DNA of 64,000 nt from Firmicutes bacterium HGW-Firmicutes-15. Its GTDB lineage: Bacteria > Bacillota > Syntrophomonadia > Syntrophomonadales > Syntrophomonadaceae. The DNA lies in NCBI GenBank assembly GCA_002840245.1, contig PHAA01000027.1:1-64000 (forward strand). The letters run 5' to 3'. Numbering within the stretch: position 1 is the stretch's first letter; each line of letters opens with the position of its first letter. The notes below the pieces were generated by a model. The model did not search any database, was not told where the DNA came from, and saw only the letters and a program-made list of their open reading frames with translations. Positions 19,074 through 30,122 of this stretch are shown here, in pieces. The position numbers and the translations under genes were made by a program.

Positions 19074-20348
19074 TTGATTGATAGTTGGAGTCTTAGTAAT
19101 GGTGCAAAACTTGTAGTTGAAGACATACCTTATTTAAAGTCCGCCGCCATAGGAGTATATATCAGAGTTGGATCACGCAATGAAATACTCAGCCTGGCGG
19201 GAGCAAGTCACTTTATAGAGCATATGCTTTTTAAGGGTACAGCAAAGAGGACGGCTAGGGAAATAGCGGAAAGCTTTGAGAGTATTGGCGGGCAGTTAAA
19301 TGCCTTTACATCCAAAGAACATACTTGCGTTTATGCCCGTACCCTGGATGAAGATATATACACAGCCATGGAAATTGTTTTTGATATGCTTTTTTGTTCT
19401 AAGATGGCTGAAAAGGATTTCGATACGGAACGAAACGTCGTGATTGAGGAAATAAACATGTATGAGGATACTCCTGATGAACTGATTCATGACGTATTTG
19501 CCCGTAAGTTCTGGGAAGGACATCCCATGGGATTTTCTATCCTGGGAACAATGGATACTATTTCTAATATGAACCGGGACGAGCTGTTCCAGTTTTATAA
19601 AAAATATTATGTGCCTGCTAATATGGTTATCTCCGTAGCTGGCAATGTGGAAAACGCCAAAATAAGGGAGTTCATAGAACGCACTCTGGAATCACAAAAG
19701 GCGGATCTTCCCGTCTTTGTTCAAGAGAAACCGCTTGAGGGCACCGGATTTATCAACTTACAACCCAAAGAAGTAGAACAAATGCAGATTTGCCTGGGAG
19801 TTCCTGGGATATCTTACCATGATGAAGATAGATATACCCAGAATGTTATGAATAGCATCTTGGGAGGAGGTATGAGTTCTCGCCTTTTCCAGAAACTTAG
19901 GGAGGAGTTGGGCCTGGCTTATTCTGTCTATTCTTACCCTTCCAGCTATTCCGATACCGGCCTGTACAGCATATATATTGGTACTGGCCCAGATAAAGTG
20001 GGTCAGTTCTGTGCCGCTCTTTATGAACAAATTGATAATTTTATCAAGCATGGTGTAAAGGCAGAGGAGATAACCCGTACTCAGAAGTTGATGAAATCCT
20101 CTATTTCTTTAGGTCTGGAAAGTGTCATGAACCGGATGACTAGATTGGCAAAATCGATGCTGATGTATGGTGAGATAGTTAGTCCGGAGGAAGTGATCGA
20201 ACGAGTCTATGCTGTAAAACCAGATATGATACAGGAGATGGCTCACCACATTTTTAAACCGGAACTCTTTTCCCTTGCGGCGATTGGAGATAAAGAAGTC
20301 CTGCCGATTGTGGAACAGGAATTTCAGAAATGGTGGGGGAAGAGATAA
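19074..20348 (+). CDS. mlpA: M16 family zinc metallopeptidase, MlpA/YmxG type
   Basis: A 424-residue processing-peptidase-like protein. The inverted zinc motif is HFIEH in [15 protein letters not shown] (about 48-62), with the downstream Glu in [16 protein letters not shown]. The second, non-catalytic half follows ([25 protein letters not shown]). The family is found next to pnp and ymxH in spore formers. TTG 19074 is preferred because GGAGG at 19061-19065 lies 8 bases upstream; the ATG at 19059 overlaps that site. It overlaps dut by one base. Confidence 0.93.
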   Translation: MIDSWSLSNGAKLVVEDIPYLKSAAIGVYIRVGSRNEILSLAGASHFIEHMLFKGTAKRTAREIAESFESIGGQLNAFTSKEHTCVYARTLDEDIYTAMEIVFDMLFCSKMAEKDFDTERNVVIEEINMYEDTPDELIHDVFARKFWEGHPMGFSILGTMDTISNMNRDELFQFYKKYYVPANMVISVAGNVENAKIREFIERTLESQKADLPVFVQEKPLEGTGFINLQPKEVEQMQICLGVPGISYHDEDRYTQNVMNSILGGGMSSRLFQKLREELGLAYSVYSYPSSYSDTGLYSIYIGTGPDKVGQFCAALYEQIDNFIKHGVKAEEITRTQKLMKSSISLGLESVMNRMTRLAKSMLMYGEIVSPEEVIERVYAVKPDMIQEMAHHIFKPELFSLAAIGDKEVLPIVEQEFQKWWGKR

Positions 20349-20785
20349 TGAAGGTAATGATTAAGCGAATTCATTCTTTTGATTTACCCTTACCTCATTA
20401 TATGACTTCCGGCTCAGCCGGGTTAGATATTTATGCAGCAAATGTGGAAGATCTAACGATAAGGATTGGAGCACGGGTACTGGTACCTACGGGCATAGCC
20501 ATTGCCCTGCCGGATGATTGTGAAGCGCAGATTCGTCCCAGGAGCGGATTGGCTTTAAAACATGGTTTGACCCTCTTGAATACGCCCGGCACTATTGATT
20601 CGGACTATCGTGGTGAAATTAAGTTAATTGTTATAAATCTGGGGGACAAAGAGTATACATTAACAAGAGGTGAACGGATTGCCCAGATGGTTTTTGCCAG
20701 GGTGGTCAAGCCAGATATCTTCGAGGTGGAAATATTGGATGAAACCAACCGGGGAGCTGGAGGTTTTGGGCATACCGGAGTTTAG
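20348..20785 (+). CDS. dut: Deoxyuridine triphosphatase
   Basis: dUTPase (145 residues) hydrolyses dUTP to dUMP and keeps uracil out of DNA. The five trimeric-dUTPase motifs are visible: [37 protein letters not shown] and the C-terminal [10 protein letters not shown]. The ATG overlaps the stop of the M16 gene (TAATG), with GGGGGAAGAG upstream, so translation is coupled. Confidence 0.96.
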   Translation: MKVMIKRIHSFDLPLPHYMTSGSAGLDIYAANVEDLTIRIGARVLVPTGIAIALPDDCEAQIRPRSGLALKHGLTLLNTPGTIDSDYRGEIKLIVINLGDKEYTLTRGERIAQMVFARVVKPDIFEVEILDETNRGAGGFGHTGV

Positions 20786-20798
20786 GGGGAATGGATAG

Positions 20799-21068
20799 GT
20801 GCGTCTGAATGAACTGGTAGGCAAGGAAATGGTGAATATTTATGATGGTATGCGTATGGGAACAGTAGGTGAATCAGATATGATGGTAGACCATGAAACC
20901 GGTAAGATTGTATCTATAATATTGCCCAACAAGGGAAATATGCTGAATTTCTGGACGGATAGACAGAAGCTGGTGATACCCTGGGAGGCTGTCAAAAAAA
21001 TCGGCAGGGAAGTCATCGTAGTCGACCTTGATCATACTCATATGAGGTTAAAAAACAATTCGATATGA
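20799..21068 (+). CDS. ymxH: YlmC/YmxH family sporulation protein (PRC-barrel)
   Basis: The 89-residue PRC-barrel protein has RLNELVGKEMVNIYDGMRMGTVG at its N-terminus and IPWEAVKKIGREVIVVDLDH near the end. The family is restricted to spore formers and lies beside mlpA in Bacillus, as here. Its molecular role is not known. The GTG start is 8 bases after AGGGGGA. Confidence 0.9.
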   Translation: MRLNELVGKEMVNIYDGMRMGTVGESDMMVDHETGKIVSIILPNKGNMLNFWTDRQKLVIPWEAVKKIGREVIVVDLDHTHMRLKNNSI

Positions 21069-21082
21069 TACATTGAGAAATG

Positions 21083-21124
21083 TAATAATAAACCTGCTGT
21101 GATTGTCAGTAGGTTTATTATTAT
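21083..21124. terminator. Bidirectional terminator between ymxH and the kinase cluster
   Basis: A long stem pairs TAATAATAAACCTGCTG with CAGTAGGTTTATTATTA, with one mismatch and a 7-base loop. A/T-rich arms supply T-runs on both strands. It separates the rightward dut-ymxH unit from the leftward signalling genes. Confidence 0.85.
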
Positions 21125-21153
21125 TTAAAATCGGGAGTGGTATTTTTTCCGTT

Positions 21154-21567
21154 CTAAGCAGGAAGCTCGCTTAGAGTCCAGTAAAGGTCAATGACCCTAA
21201 CTACTTCTACAAACTGTTTATAATCAACGGGTTTTACCATATAACCAGCGGCTCCCAGATTGAAACTTTGAATTCTATCCCATTCCTCATGCGAAGTTGT
21301 TAATACAATGACTGGAATCATTTTTAGCTGTGCATCATTTTTGGCAACATTAAGAAATTCTATACCATTCATTCTAGGCATATTTAGATCCAGCAGTATA
21401 ATACAAGGTTTTAGATTGTTCTCATTTCTTAAGAATTCCAGGGCCTCTTCTCCATTTTCTTTGCGGATTAACTCGTTGCATACCATTAGGTCTTTTAGAG
21501 CTCTATTTACGGTCATGGCATCAACCTGGTCATCTTCAATCAGTAGAATTGGTTTCTTGCTGCGCAT
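21154..21567 (-). CDS. Stand-alone response regulator, Rcp1-like receiver
   Basis: A single receiver domain of 137 residues has acidic pocket LLIEDDQVD, phospho-acceptor Asp in IILLDLNMPRMNG, Thr in VLTTS and Lys in MVKPVDY. There is no output domain. Its gene directly follows the multi-PAS kinase, with the AGGAGGAAG ribosome site at the kinase stop codon. Rcp1-type regulators commonly pair with kinases whose HisKA resembles the one upstream. The likely role is to accept phosphate from that kinase and signal by protein contact. Confidence 0.92.
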   Translation of the reverse strand: MRSKKPILLIEDDQVDAMTVNRALKDLMVCNELIRKENGEEALEFLRNENNLKPCIILLDLNMPRMNGIEFLNVAKNDAQLKMIPVIVLTTSHEEWDRIQSFNLGAAGYMVKPVDYKQFVEVVRVIDLYWTLSELPA

Positions 21568-21585
21568 TATTCTTCCTCCTAGCAA

Positions 21586-24500
21586 TTACTGTGCCCATGA
21601 TGGCAATGTAAAATAAAAAGTAGTCCCTTCGCCAAGCTGTGAATCAACCCAGACCGTACCATTATATAACTCCACAATCTTTTTGACAATGGTTAGTCCT
21701 ATACCGGTACTTTCAAATTCATCACGGGGTTTAAGGGTCTGGAAAATAGTGAATATCTTATCGAAATATTTAGCATCTATGCCAGGGCCATTATCAGCAA
21801 TTTTAAATAGCCAGTAAGAGCCTTGGTTTTCGCAGGATATCCGGATTTCACCATGCGGTTTATCCATATATTTAATAGAATTACTGATTAGGTTTTCGAA
21901 TATTTGCTCAGTACGCGTTTGTCCCAATACCAAGGTAGGCATCTCGTTTTCGATGATTATGGAAATATTATCTGGGGGAGCTAGTATTTCGATAACATCG
22001 CTTATTATTTCGTTTAGGTTGACTTGCTTTCTAAGTTCCTTTTTAGCGCTTATTCTTGAATATGATAGTATTCCTTCCAGAAGCTTATGCATGCGGTCAA
22101 CTCGGTTCATTAGCATACTCAGTTGTTGCTTGCCATTTTCATCAAACTTATCAATATAATCGGCGTAAAGCCAATCTGCAAGGGATCTAATACCACGTAA
22201 TGGAGCTTTTAGATCATGGGAAACGATGTAAGCAAAATCCTTGAGTTCAAGGTTGGTTGATTCTAATTCTTGCAGAAGTTCCCGGCTTCTTGTTTCTGCA
22301 GCCCGACGCTCAGTAATATCTTCTCCAATAATGGCAAATCCAGCGCTGCTATTGTCCGGGTTGAGTAATATGGTGTTGTTCCATAAGACAATCTTGCGCT
22401 CACCGGACTTAGTCATAATTTCACTTTCCCCATAGGTCGGAGCAGTTCTGCGTTCCAGGCTCTTATTGATAATATGCCGATCCCGCTCACGAACTTCCGG
22501 TGGAACAAATATGTCAAACCAATCCCGGCCAATAACCTCCTCTCGCTTCCAGCCTAACAACTCGAGTAAAAAGTCGTTGCAGAAGGTTATGCGAATCTTA
22601 TCATCCAGTATCGCGGTTACCAGCTTTACATTTTCTAATGTTTCACGAAACCTTCGTTCAGATTCTTGGAGAGCTTCTTCAATGTGTTTACGTTCGGTAA
22701 TATCTTTGGCTACACTAAGTAAATGTGGTTTGCCTCCAAAGTCCATAATATCGGCTGAAAGAAGAAAAGTCCGAATCTCTCCCGATTTCATACGAAACTT
22801 TGTTTCGTAGTTGTAAATTTTGCCAGTTGCCTGGATTTGGTTTAATATATGGTTTCTTTCACTGGGAACCAACCAGATGTTTAATTCTAAGGTAGAATGG
22901 CCAATGACCTCATAATGTTCATAACCAAAGCATTGTAAAAAAGCATCGTTTACTTCAACATAATTTCCTTCTCCTATATTGCTTATTGTTATTGAGTCAG
23001 GGTTACTATTAAAAGCTTTGGAGAACTTAATTTCTGACTCCTGAAGATTTATCTCCATCTGTTTACGTTCAGTGATATCTGTGGCAATACCAACATAATA
23101 AATTGGATTGCCAGCCATATCTTTGACTGCCGCACCACTGGAGGTGTGCCAGCGCCAGGTTCCATCAAGGTGTTTGACCCTATATTCCACTCCTTTTTGG
23201 GGTTTTCCGGAATCGAAAATTTTTCCCATAAAGCTTCTACACTGGTGAATATCATCGGGATGAACAAAAAGTTCAAATGAATGGTTTTCCACTTCGGCTA
23301 TCTCGTGTCCCAGTAGTTCCGTCCAACCCGGAGATACAAAAGTGAATCTTCCGTCAGGTGACAGTGAATAAATGACCCCGTTGACATTTTCAAACATAAT
23401 GCGCAGTTCTGCTTCGCTTTCGCGCAATCGTTTTTCCATTATTCGCTGCTGGGTAATATCAGTTCCGGAACAAATAACGTAGTTAGTGGAACCCAGCTCA
23501 TCAACAAGAAAGGTAGTTGTCCAGCTTATAAGCTGACGTTTGCTATCCTTTGTCAGTAAGTGGTTTTCGAATTTTCGCTTTAAACCGGGGGAATCCCAGT
23601 TAATCAAGGGCTTGTCAAATAAATGTTTAGCATACGTCATGTCCTCCGGGGCAAGCATATCCCAGACATAACTGCCGTTCACATCATTAAAACTAAACCC
23701 AGTAATCTGTTCGCATAATTGATTAAACCTTAATATTTGACCTTTTTGGTTACAGACTATGATTAAGTTTCCGGCGTTATCTAACAGTGCTGCATTAAGA
23801 TTGCGTTCTTGTTTTGAGACGCTTTCTGCTAGCTTGCTCTTACTAATATCGGTAGCGATACCGATCATTCGGAGTGCTCGATTATTGTTATCTCTGGCTA
23901 CTACTTTACCGCGCCCCTGAATCCATTTATAATCACCCGATTTTGTTAAAACTCTATATTCAACTTCATATTGTGGGGTGATTCCTTGTATATGATCACT
24001 AATACGCTTTATCACAGTGGGTCTATCATCGTTGTAAATTAGACTTTTCCATGCTTGAAAAGTTGGCGAAATCTCATTCGGGGAGTAGCCTAGCATCTTA
24101 TGCCAACTTGTGCTGTAACAGAATGCACCTATTTCTAAATTCCAGTCCCAAGAACCACTGTTACTACTCTCTAAAATCAGGTTCAGGCGTTCTTCACTTT
24201 CCCTTGCTGCTGCTTCTTCAGCCTTCAACTGATTTATGCGCTGTAAGCCCATAGTGGACAAAATTTGGGCTAACTGCGAATAAAATGCCATTGTTGCTTC
24301 CACATTATCTTCAGTAATAATGGGAACACGGCGGAGGGCATCAATATAGGCGGATTCGTCAAAACCGAATTTACGCGCCTGCTGGCGAAAGAATTCCTCA
24401 TTAGGCGGTTCAGGCAAAAACTGTCCCGAAAAGAAAGTGCCTAAATGATGGTTATCCACTATAATGGGAACCGCACAATCCATAAGGCCATTTAAGCATT

Positions 24501-24744
24501 TGTAGACTATATAAGGTTTTTCATGCAAGTGCTCTTTGAGATATTGATCACTCTGCCGGCACCTACACTCCGTCTGCGGACAAACGCGGTGAAATTTAGT
24601 GCAAATATCCTGCCAACCTACAGCGAGCAGAATCGCCCCATCCAAATCAACAATTGCCGCTACCATCCCGCTGATATCATGGAAATTTTCCATAAGTTTT
24701 TGCAGTACAGGTATATCTAAGATCTCATTCAAATGATAACGCAA
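21586..24744 (-). CDS. PocR-domain, multi-PAS sensor histidine kinase
   Basis: A 1052-residue soluble kinase. The N-terminal PocR ligand-binding domain (about 1-165) has CTKFHR, the Cys-rich CPQTECRC stretch and YIVYKCLNGLMDCAVPI. Five PAS/PAC units follow. The HisKA domain has the phospho-acceptor His in FAYIVSHDLKAPLRGI, and the ATPase ends with NGPGID and TGIGLTIVKKI. No transmembrane segment is evident. PocR domains are thought to bind small hydrocarbon derivatives. The TTG at 24744 follows AAGGAGAG at a suitable distance; a GTG at 24771 would overlap the upstream gene. Confidence 0.9.
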   Translation of the reverse strand: MRYHLNEILDIPVLQKLMENFHDISGMVAAIVDLDGAILLAVGWQDICTKFHRVCPQTECRCRQSDQYLKEHLHEKPYIVYKCLNGLMDCAVPIIVDNHHLGTFFSGQFLPEPPNEEFFRQQARKFGFDESAYIDALRRVPIITEDNVEATMAFYSQLAQILSTMGLQRINQLKAEEAAARESEERLNLILESSNSGSWDWNLEIGAFCYSTSWHKMLGYSPNEISPTFQAWKSLIYNDDRPTVIKRISDHIQGITPQYEVEYRVLTKSGDYKWIQGRGKVVARDNNNRALRMIGIATDISKSKLAESVSKQERNLNAALLDNAGNLIIVCNQKGQILRFNQLCEQITGFSFNDVNGSYVWDMLAPEDMTYAKHLFDKPLINWDSPGLKRKFENHLLTKDSKRQLISWTTTFLVDELGSTNYVICSGTDITQQRIMEKRLRESEAELRIMFENVNGVIYSLSPDGRFTFVSPGWTELLGHEIAEVENHSFELFVHPDDIHQCRSFMGKIFDSGKPQKGVEYRVKHLDGTWRWHTSSGAAVKDMAGNPIYYVGIATDITERKQMEINLQESEIKFSKAFNSNPDSITISNIGEGNYVEVNDAFLQCFGYEHYEVIGHSTLELNIWLVPSERNHILNQIQATGKIYNYETKFRMKSGEIRTFLLSADIMDFGGKPHLLSVAKDITERKHIEEALQESERRFRETLENVKLVTAILDDKIRITFCNDFLLELLGWKREEVIGRDWFDIFVPPEVRERDRHIINKSLERRTAPTYGESEIMTKSGERKIVLWNNTILLNPDNSSAGFAIIGEDITERRAAETRSRELLQELESTNLELKDFAYIVSHDLKAPLRGIRSLADWLYADYIDKFDENGKQQLSMLMNRVDRMHKLLEGILSYSRISAKKELRKQVNLNEIISDVIEILAPPDNISIIIENEMPTLVLGQTRTEQIFENLISNSIKYMDKPHGEIRISCENQGSYWLFKIADNGPGIDAKYFDKIFTIFQTLKPRDEFESTGIGLTIVKKIVELYNGTVWVDSQLGEGTTFYFTLPSWAQ

Positions 24745-24757
24745 AGTTTTGCTCTCC

Positions 24758-25513
24758 TTATTTCTCGGCACCGTGCAGAATTATTCCCCAATTGGCCAAG
24801 CTTTGCTTGAATAAATTCAGGGTCTTATCGAAATCATCACAGGCTTTGTGGCAAGCTTCAATATCACCCTGCAGGGTGGCTTGTTTTATTTCTTGGGCTA
24901 TTCCCACTACAGTCGTTGCACCGACAGTCTCAGCTGATCCCTTCAGTTTGTGTGCCAACTCAGCTATTATCTGTAAGTCAAAACTCTTCTTTATTTCATC
25001 CACAGCTTCGAGGGAAGTATTACAAAAAACAATGGCTATATCTCTTATGAATTCCCGGTCACCGCCAGTCCGCGATATAAGACCGTTATAATCGATATTA
25101 TCGCAATCTGTAGACGTTAACTGCAGAATTATATTATATAATTTTGCAGGATCTATGGGTTTTATTAGATACCCATTCAATCCCTCAGCCAAAAACTTCT
25201 CGCGAAAAGTCTCCGAAGCAAAAGTGGTCATGGCTACTACTGGAATATTTTGGGTGTGGCTATTTCGTTTCATTTTCCTGGTGAGCGCAAGTCCGTCAAT
25301 TTTTGGCATCGAAATATCCATAAATACAATATCAAACATATCATTGCCCAGAATGGATAGGGCCTTTTGTCCATTAACGGCTGTTTCAACTATATAGCCC
25401 TTTTTCTCAAGAAGCCGTGAGATTACCAGCAGATTTACCTCATCATCCTCCACTATCAGTACCCGTAATTTCTTTTCGGTATATCCATTATCGGCATCGG
25501 CGTCTTTGTTCAT
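24758..25513 (-). CDS. Response regulator with C-terminal Hpt domain
   Basis: The 251-residue protein joins a receiver (LIVEDDEVN, phospho-acceptor in VFMDISMPKIDG, Lys in LIKPID) to a histidine phosphotransfer domain. The phosphorylatable His is in AELAHKLKGSAETVG. Such proteins relay phosphate between hybrid kinases and final regulators. It sits between the hybrid kinase and the PocR kinase and could link them. A TAGGAGG ribosome site precedes the ATG. Confidence 0.92.
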   Translation of the reverse strand: MNKDADADNGYTEKKLRVLIVEDDEVNLLVISRLLEKKGYIVETAVNGQKALSILGNDMFDIVFMDISMPKIDGLALTRKMKRNSHTQNIPVVAMTTFASETFREKFLAEGLNGYLIKPIDPAKLYNIILQLTSTDCDNIDYNGLISRTGGDREFIRDIAIVFCNTSLEAVDEIKKSFDLQIIAELAHKLKGSAETVGATTVVGIAQEIKQATLQGDIEACHKACDDFDKTLNLFKQSLANWGIILHGAEK

Positions 25514-25621
25514 ACTTCAACCTCCTATTATTTATCCAAGCTTGATTAGTTATCTTCCCAACTACAAGAATGGTATTATTTTTCTAATCTCTACAATATC
25601 ATATTCCATTTAGCAATAGTT

Positions 25622-27643
25622 TTAAATGATCCAATGGTCTAAGATTATTTTCATCTTTGGTAATTCCACTGGTTTGCTGATGTAATCATCCATCCCTGCC
25701 TTCAGGCAGATCTCTCTATCTCCCTCCATGGCACGTGCAGTTACCGCTATGATAGGAATGCGTCGCCCCATAGATAGTTCTGCTTCCCGGATGGCACGGG
25801 TAGCCTGGAAACCATCCATACCTGGCATGTGGCAATCCATAAAAACCAGAGTATAGTTATTATTTAGTACCTCATTTACTGCATCCGTACCGCTTGTCAC
25901 CCATTGGACTGAGCAACCTAGCTTATTTAATTGATACTGGGCTACCCTTCCCGAAACTGGATCATCATCAACAAGTAAAACATGGTGCATGAGTTTTGCA
26001 ATAACTACGTCAGAACTGGTACCGGATGTCGGAGATGTTTTCGGCACTGGTATACTATCGAGAATAGTGTCAGTCCCATTTTTGCCGGCGCATTCATTCA
26101 ATTTTTTGGTGGAAAGGGTATAAGGTAATACAAACCAGAAGGTTGATCCCTGACCAAGCGTGCTTTCCAATCCGATAGCACCGCCCATAGCCTCCGCCAG
26201 TCGTTTGGAGATAACCAGTCCCAGGCCGGATCCGCCATGCCTGCGGGTGATGGAGGTGTCTACCTGAACGAAGGGCTGAAACAGCTTGTTTTGGTTATCA
26301 GGGGAAATACCGGTACCACTATCACTAACCGCAAACCTAATGCTTGCATCGCATTCATTTTCCTTTTCCAGCGAAACCTGTAGGGTTACGTGACCCTGAT
26401 CAGTAAACTTGATAGCGTTAGTAGTAAGATTAATCAAAATTTGGCGTAATCGTAGAGGATCACAGTTCACATGGAACGGTACGTCCGGATTGATCAGAGT
26501 CTCAAATGTTAAATTTTTTTTGGCTGCTTCTGGAGATACGATGCGGCTAAGACTGTGTAAAAAAGGAGTGAGTTCAAAAATACTATTATCTATGCTTAAG
26601 AAACCTGACTCAATTTTTGCAACATCTAGAATATCATTGATAACTAATAGCAAATGATGACCTGCATCAAATATGGTATTAGCGAATTCCTGTTGCTGTT
26701 GGTCCAGTGGGGTATCTATAAGAAGCTCGGCCATACTGATAATACCGGTCATTGGAGTCCTGATTTCGTGGCTGATATTGGCTAGGAATTCACTTTTGGC
26801 ACGGTCAGCGGCTTCGGCGGCTACTCGAGCTTGATTAAGTTCCTGTTCCGCCTGCTTTCGCTCTGTAATATCGCGGACTACACCTGTAACAAATAATTCA
26901 TCCTGTAATTTAAAATGGGTAATAGTCAATTCGATAGGGAACTCCTTACCACTTTTATGGCGCCCGGTTATCTCAATTATTTGTCCAGCAAGACGTAAGT
27001 GACCAGTGGTTCTTAGGATGTCAAGCCCCTCCTGGTAAGACTCATAATATTCTGGTGTAGCCAGTAAATCGTGCAATTCCTTGCCTAGAACCTCTTCGGA
27101 TGAATAACCAAAAATGTGCATGGCAGCATCATTCCAGAAAGCAATAGTTCCCTGTTGATTCAAAAGAATTATCCCATCATGTGCCGATGAAGTAATGGCT
27201 CGAAATTTTTCCTCACTTCGTTGCAGGGCCACTTCCGCTAGTCTGCGCTCCAAGATAGACCTTTTTCTTTCAATGGCCTTATCGACGGTGGTTGCTAGTA
27301 TATTCAGGTAGTTACGGTCAGCATCCTTAATAATGTAGTCATCTACACCGCCTTTGATGGCTCTTACCGCAGTTCTTTCATCACCGATTCCAGTTGTAAC
27401 AATAATAGGTATATCTTTTTGAAGTATTGTATTCATAATATCAAATAGGTTACTATCACCCAGTGAAAAATCACTTATGACCAAATCAAATTCTTCATTA
27501 TTCAGTATCTTTGCAGCTTCAGATATGGAACTGGCCACAGTGTATTCGTAGGGCAGGTTTTGTTCTTTTACAGCTCGTTTGAAAGCCATCTGATCAATAA
27601 GGTCATCTTCTATTAAAAGGATTTTAAGTGTTAAATTATCCAT
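25622..27643 (-). CDS. Hybrid histidine kinase, REC-PAS-HisKA-HATPase-REC
   Basis: A 673-residue cytoplasmic hybrid kinase. The N-terminal receiver (LLIEDDLIDQ, LVISDFSLGD) is followed by a PAS domain (about 150-270) and HisKA with FLANISHEIRTPMTGI. The ATPase has NLTTNAIKFTDQG, DSGTGI and GGSGLGLVISKRL. The C-terminal receiver has LLVDDDPVSG, FMDCHMPGMDG and SKPVEL. It lacks membrane helices. The start at 27643 follows a G-rich ribosome site; an in-frame start 12 bases upstream is weaker. It probably feeds the receiver-Hpt protein encoded downstream. Confidence 0.92.
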   Translation of the reverse strand: MDNLTLKILLIEDDLIDQMAFKRAVKEQNLPYEYTVASSISEAAKILNNEEFDLVISDFSLGDSNLFDIMNTILQKDIPIIVTTGIGDERTAVRAIKGGVDDYIIKDADRNYLNILATTVDKAIERKRSILERRLAEVALQRSEEKFRAITSSAHDGIILLNQQGTIAFWNDAAMHIFGYSSEEVLGKELHDLLATPEYYESYQEGLDILRTTGHLRLAGQIIEITGRHKSGKEFPIELTITHFKLQDELFVTGVVRDITERKQAEQELNQARVAAEAADRAKSEFLANISHEIRTPMTGIISMAELLIDTPLDQQQQEFANTIFDAGHHLLLVINDILDVAKIESGFLSIDNSIFELTPFLHSLSRIVSPEAAKKNLTFETLINPDVPFHVNCDPLRLRQILINLTTNAIKFTDQGHVTLQVSLEKENECDASIRFAVSDSGTGISPDNQNKLFQPFVQVDTSITRRHGGSGLGLVISKRLAEAMGGAIGLESTLGQGSTFWFVLPYTLSTKKLNECAGKNGTDTILDSIPVPKTSPTSGTSSDVVIAKLMHHVLLVDDDPVSGRVAQYQLNKLGCSVQWVTSGTDAVNEVLNNNYTLVFMDCHMPGMDGFQATRAIREAELSMGRRIPIIAVTARAMEGDREICLKAGMDDYISKPVELPKMKIILDHWII

Positions 27644-27823
27644 CACTAACCCCACCCCCTATTTATTAAAATTCACTATATTATGAAAAATACCTTTTAA
27701 TACTACATTTAGTTTAGTCCTTAGGCCTGATTTGGTAAATAGGAAGTATTACAACCATTTGAGATTAGCACAACAGTAGCCTTTATATTGATAATTGGGA
27801 TACAATAGTATAAGATAATTTAA

Positions 27824-29299
<1,476 letters not shown>

Positions 29300-29301
29300 C
29301 A

Positions 29302-29730
29302 ATGACTCAGTATCTGTTGCGGGTTTTATTGGCGGGAATTATAGGTCTATTTATAGGTTTAACTAGTACCTCCGCAAATAAAACATTATCCAGTAGAACA
29401 TTTTCGATTATATGTATGGGGTCAGCTCTGATTACCATTACATCAATTGGATTTTATCAGAGTCTTGCATTACCATGGTTTGGCGATCCGGGTAGGTTAC
29501 CTGCCCAAGTAATATCGGCACTAGGTTTTTTGGGTACTGGCTTGATTTGGGTTACTGAAGATCATCAAGTAGCCGGGGTATCCAGCGCCGCATCCCTGTG
29601 GATAACGGCTATGCTGGGTATGATTATAGGAGTAGGTCTCTACAATATTAGCGTATTGGGAGTGGTGTTTTTCTTGATCGTATACTGGGTTTCTCATATT
29701 GTAGAAGGCTATAAGTATGGAAGAAGATAG
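29302..29730 (+). CDS. Short MgtC family membrane protein
   Basis: This 142-residue paralogue of the protein at 156-821 covers only the membrane domain: GIIGLFIGL, SSRTFSIICMGSALI and the DPGRLPAQVISALGFLGTG block. The Glu and Arg of the usual GLERE motif are missing (FIGLTSTS), and there is no C-terminal ACT-like domain. The ATG lies 2 bases after the guaB stop without a good ribosome site, so it is likely coupled to guaB. Its function is unknown. Confidence 0.82.
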   Translation: MTQYLLRVLLAGIIGLFIGLTSTSANKTLSSRTFSIICMGSALITITSIGFYQSLALPWFGDPGRLPAQVISALGFLGTGLIWVTEDHQVAGVSSAASLWITAMLGMIIGVGLYNISVLGVVFFLIVYWVSHIVEGYKYGRR

Positions 29731-29745
29731 ATTGTTGAAAAATAT

Positions 29746-29767
29746 TTCGGGGGAAATTTCCCCCGAA
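29746..29767. terminator. Perfect 22-base palindrome, bidirectional terminator
   Basis: TTCGGGGGAAA is followed directly by its exact reverse complement TTTCCCCCGAA. It lies between the ends of the convergent short mgtC gene (+) and sspF (-) and probably terminates both. Confidence 0.7.
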
Positions 29768-29776
29768 GGTGCGAAG

Positions 29777-29968
29777 TTATCTAAAATTATGGCTATTCTG
29801 AGAAGCAAGGCTTTGTTCCGCAATCTGGATTGCTTTGGAAACCATATTACCGCAATCCCGAGAACTTACTGCGCCCCATCCCTCACTGGCTACGATTCCG
29901 TCCACGCCTAGTTCGCGAGCTATTTCGTATTTAAGCTGATCAGACATGATACTTTTTCTTTTAGCCAT
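29777..29968 (-). CDS. sspF: Small acid-soluble spore protein, SspF-like alpha/beta type
   Basis: The 63-residue protein fits the minor SspF/SspH-type alpha/beta spore proteins: KRKSIMSDQLKYEIARELG, then EGWGAVSSRDCGNMVSKAIQIAEQSL. These proteins coat and protect spore DNA. A Cys occupies the Ala position in the usual SRDAGNMV. The ATG at 29968 follows a GGAGGTT site; an upstream in-frame start (29998) would add residues from the leader. This is direct evidence that the organism forms endospores. Confidence 0.92.
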   Translation of the reverse strand: MAKRKSIMSDQLKYEIARELGVDGIVASEGWGAVSSRDCGNMVSKAIQIAEQSLASQNSHNFR

Positions 29969-30122
29969 ACGAAGAACCTCCTTTTTTGTTACTTGCACCT
30001 TTATTAGTTTGACTTTTGAGGCTAAAATTGATGCTAGATAATTATTTATGAGATGTAACTTATTGTATAATTATTAATTTCCACATTAGGCACCAACTAA
30101 ATAGAATTCAGGAGGTTTTACG

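Noticed and set aside
27784-27820. Sigma-A promoter for guaB
   Set aside because: TTGATA and several -10-like hexamers are present, but the spacings (7, 15 or 20 bases) are poor, so no specific promoter was called.
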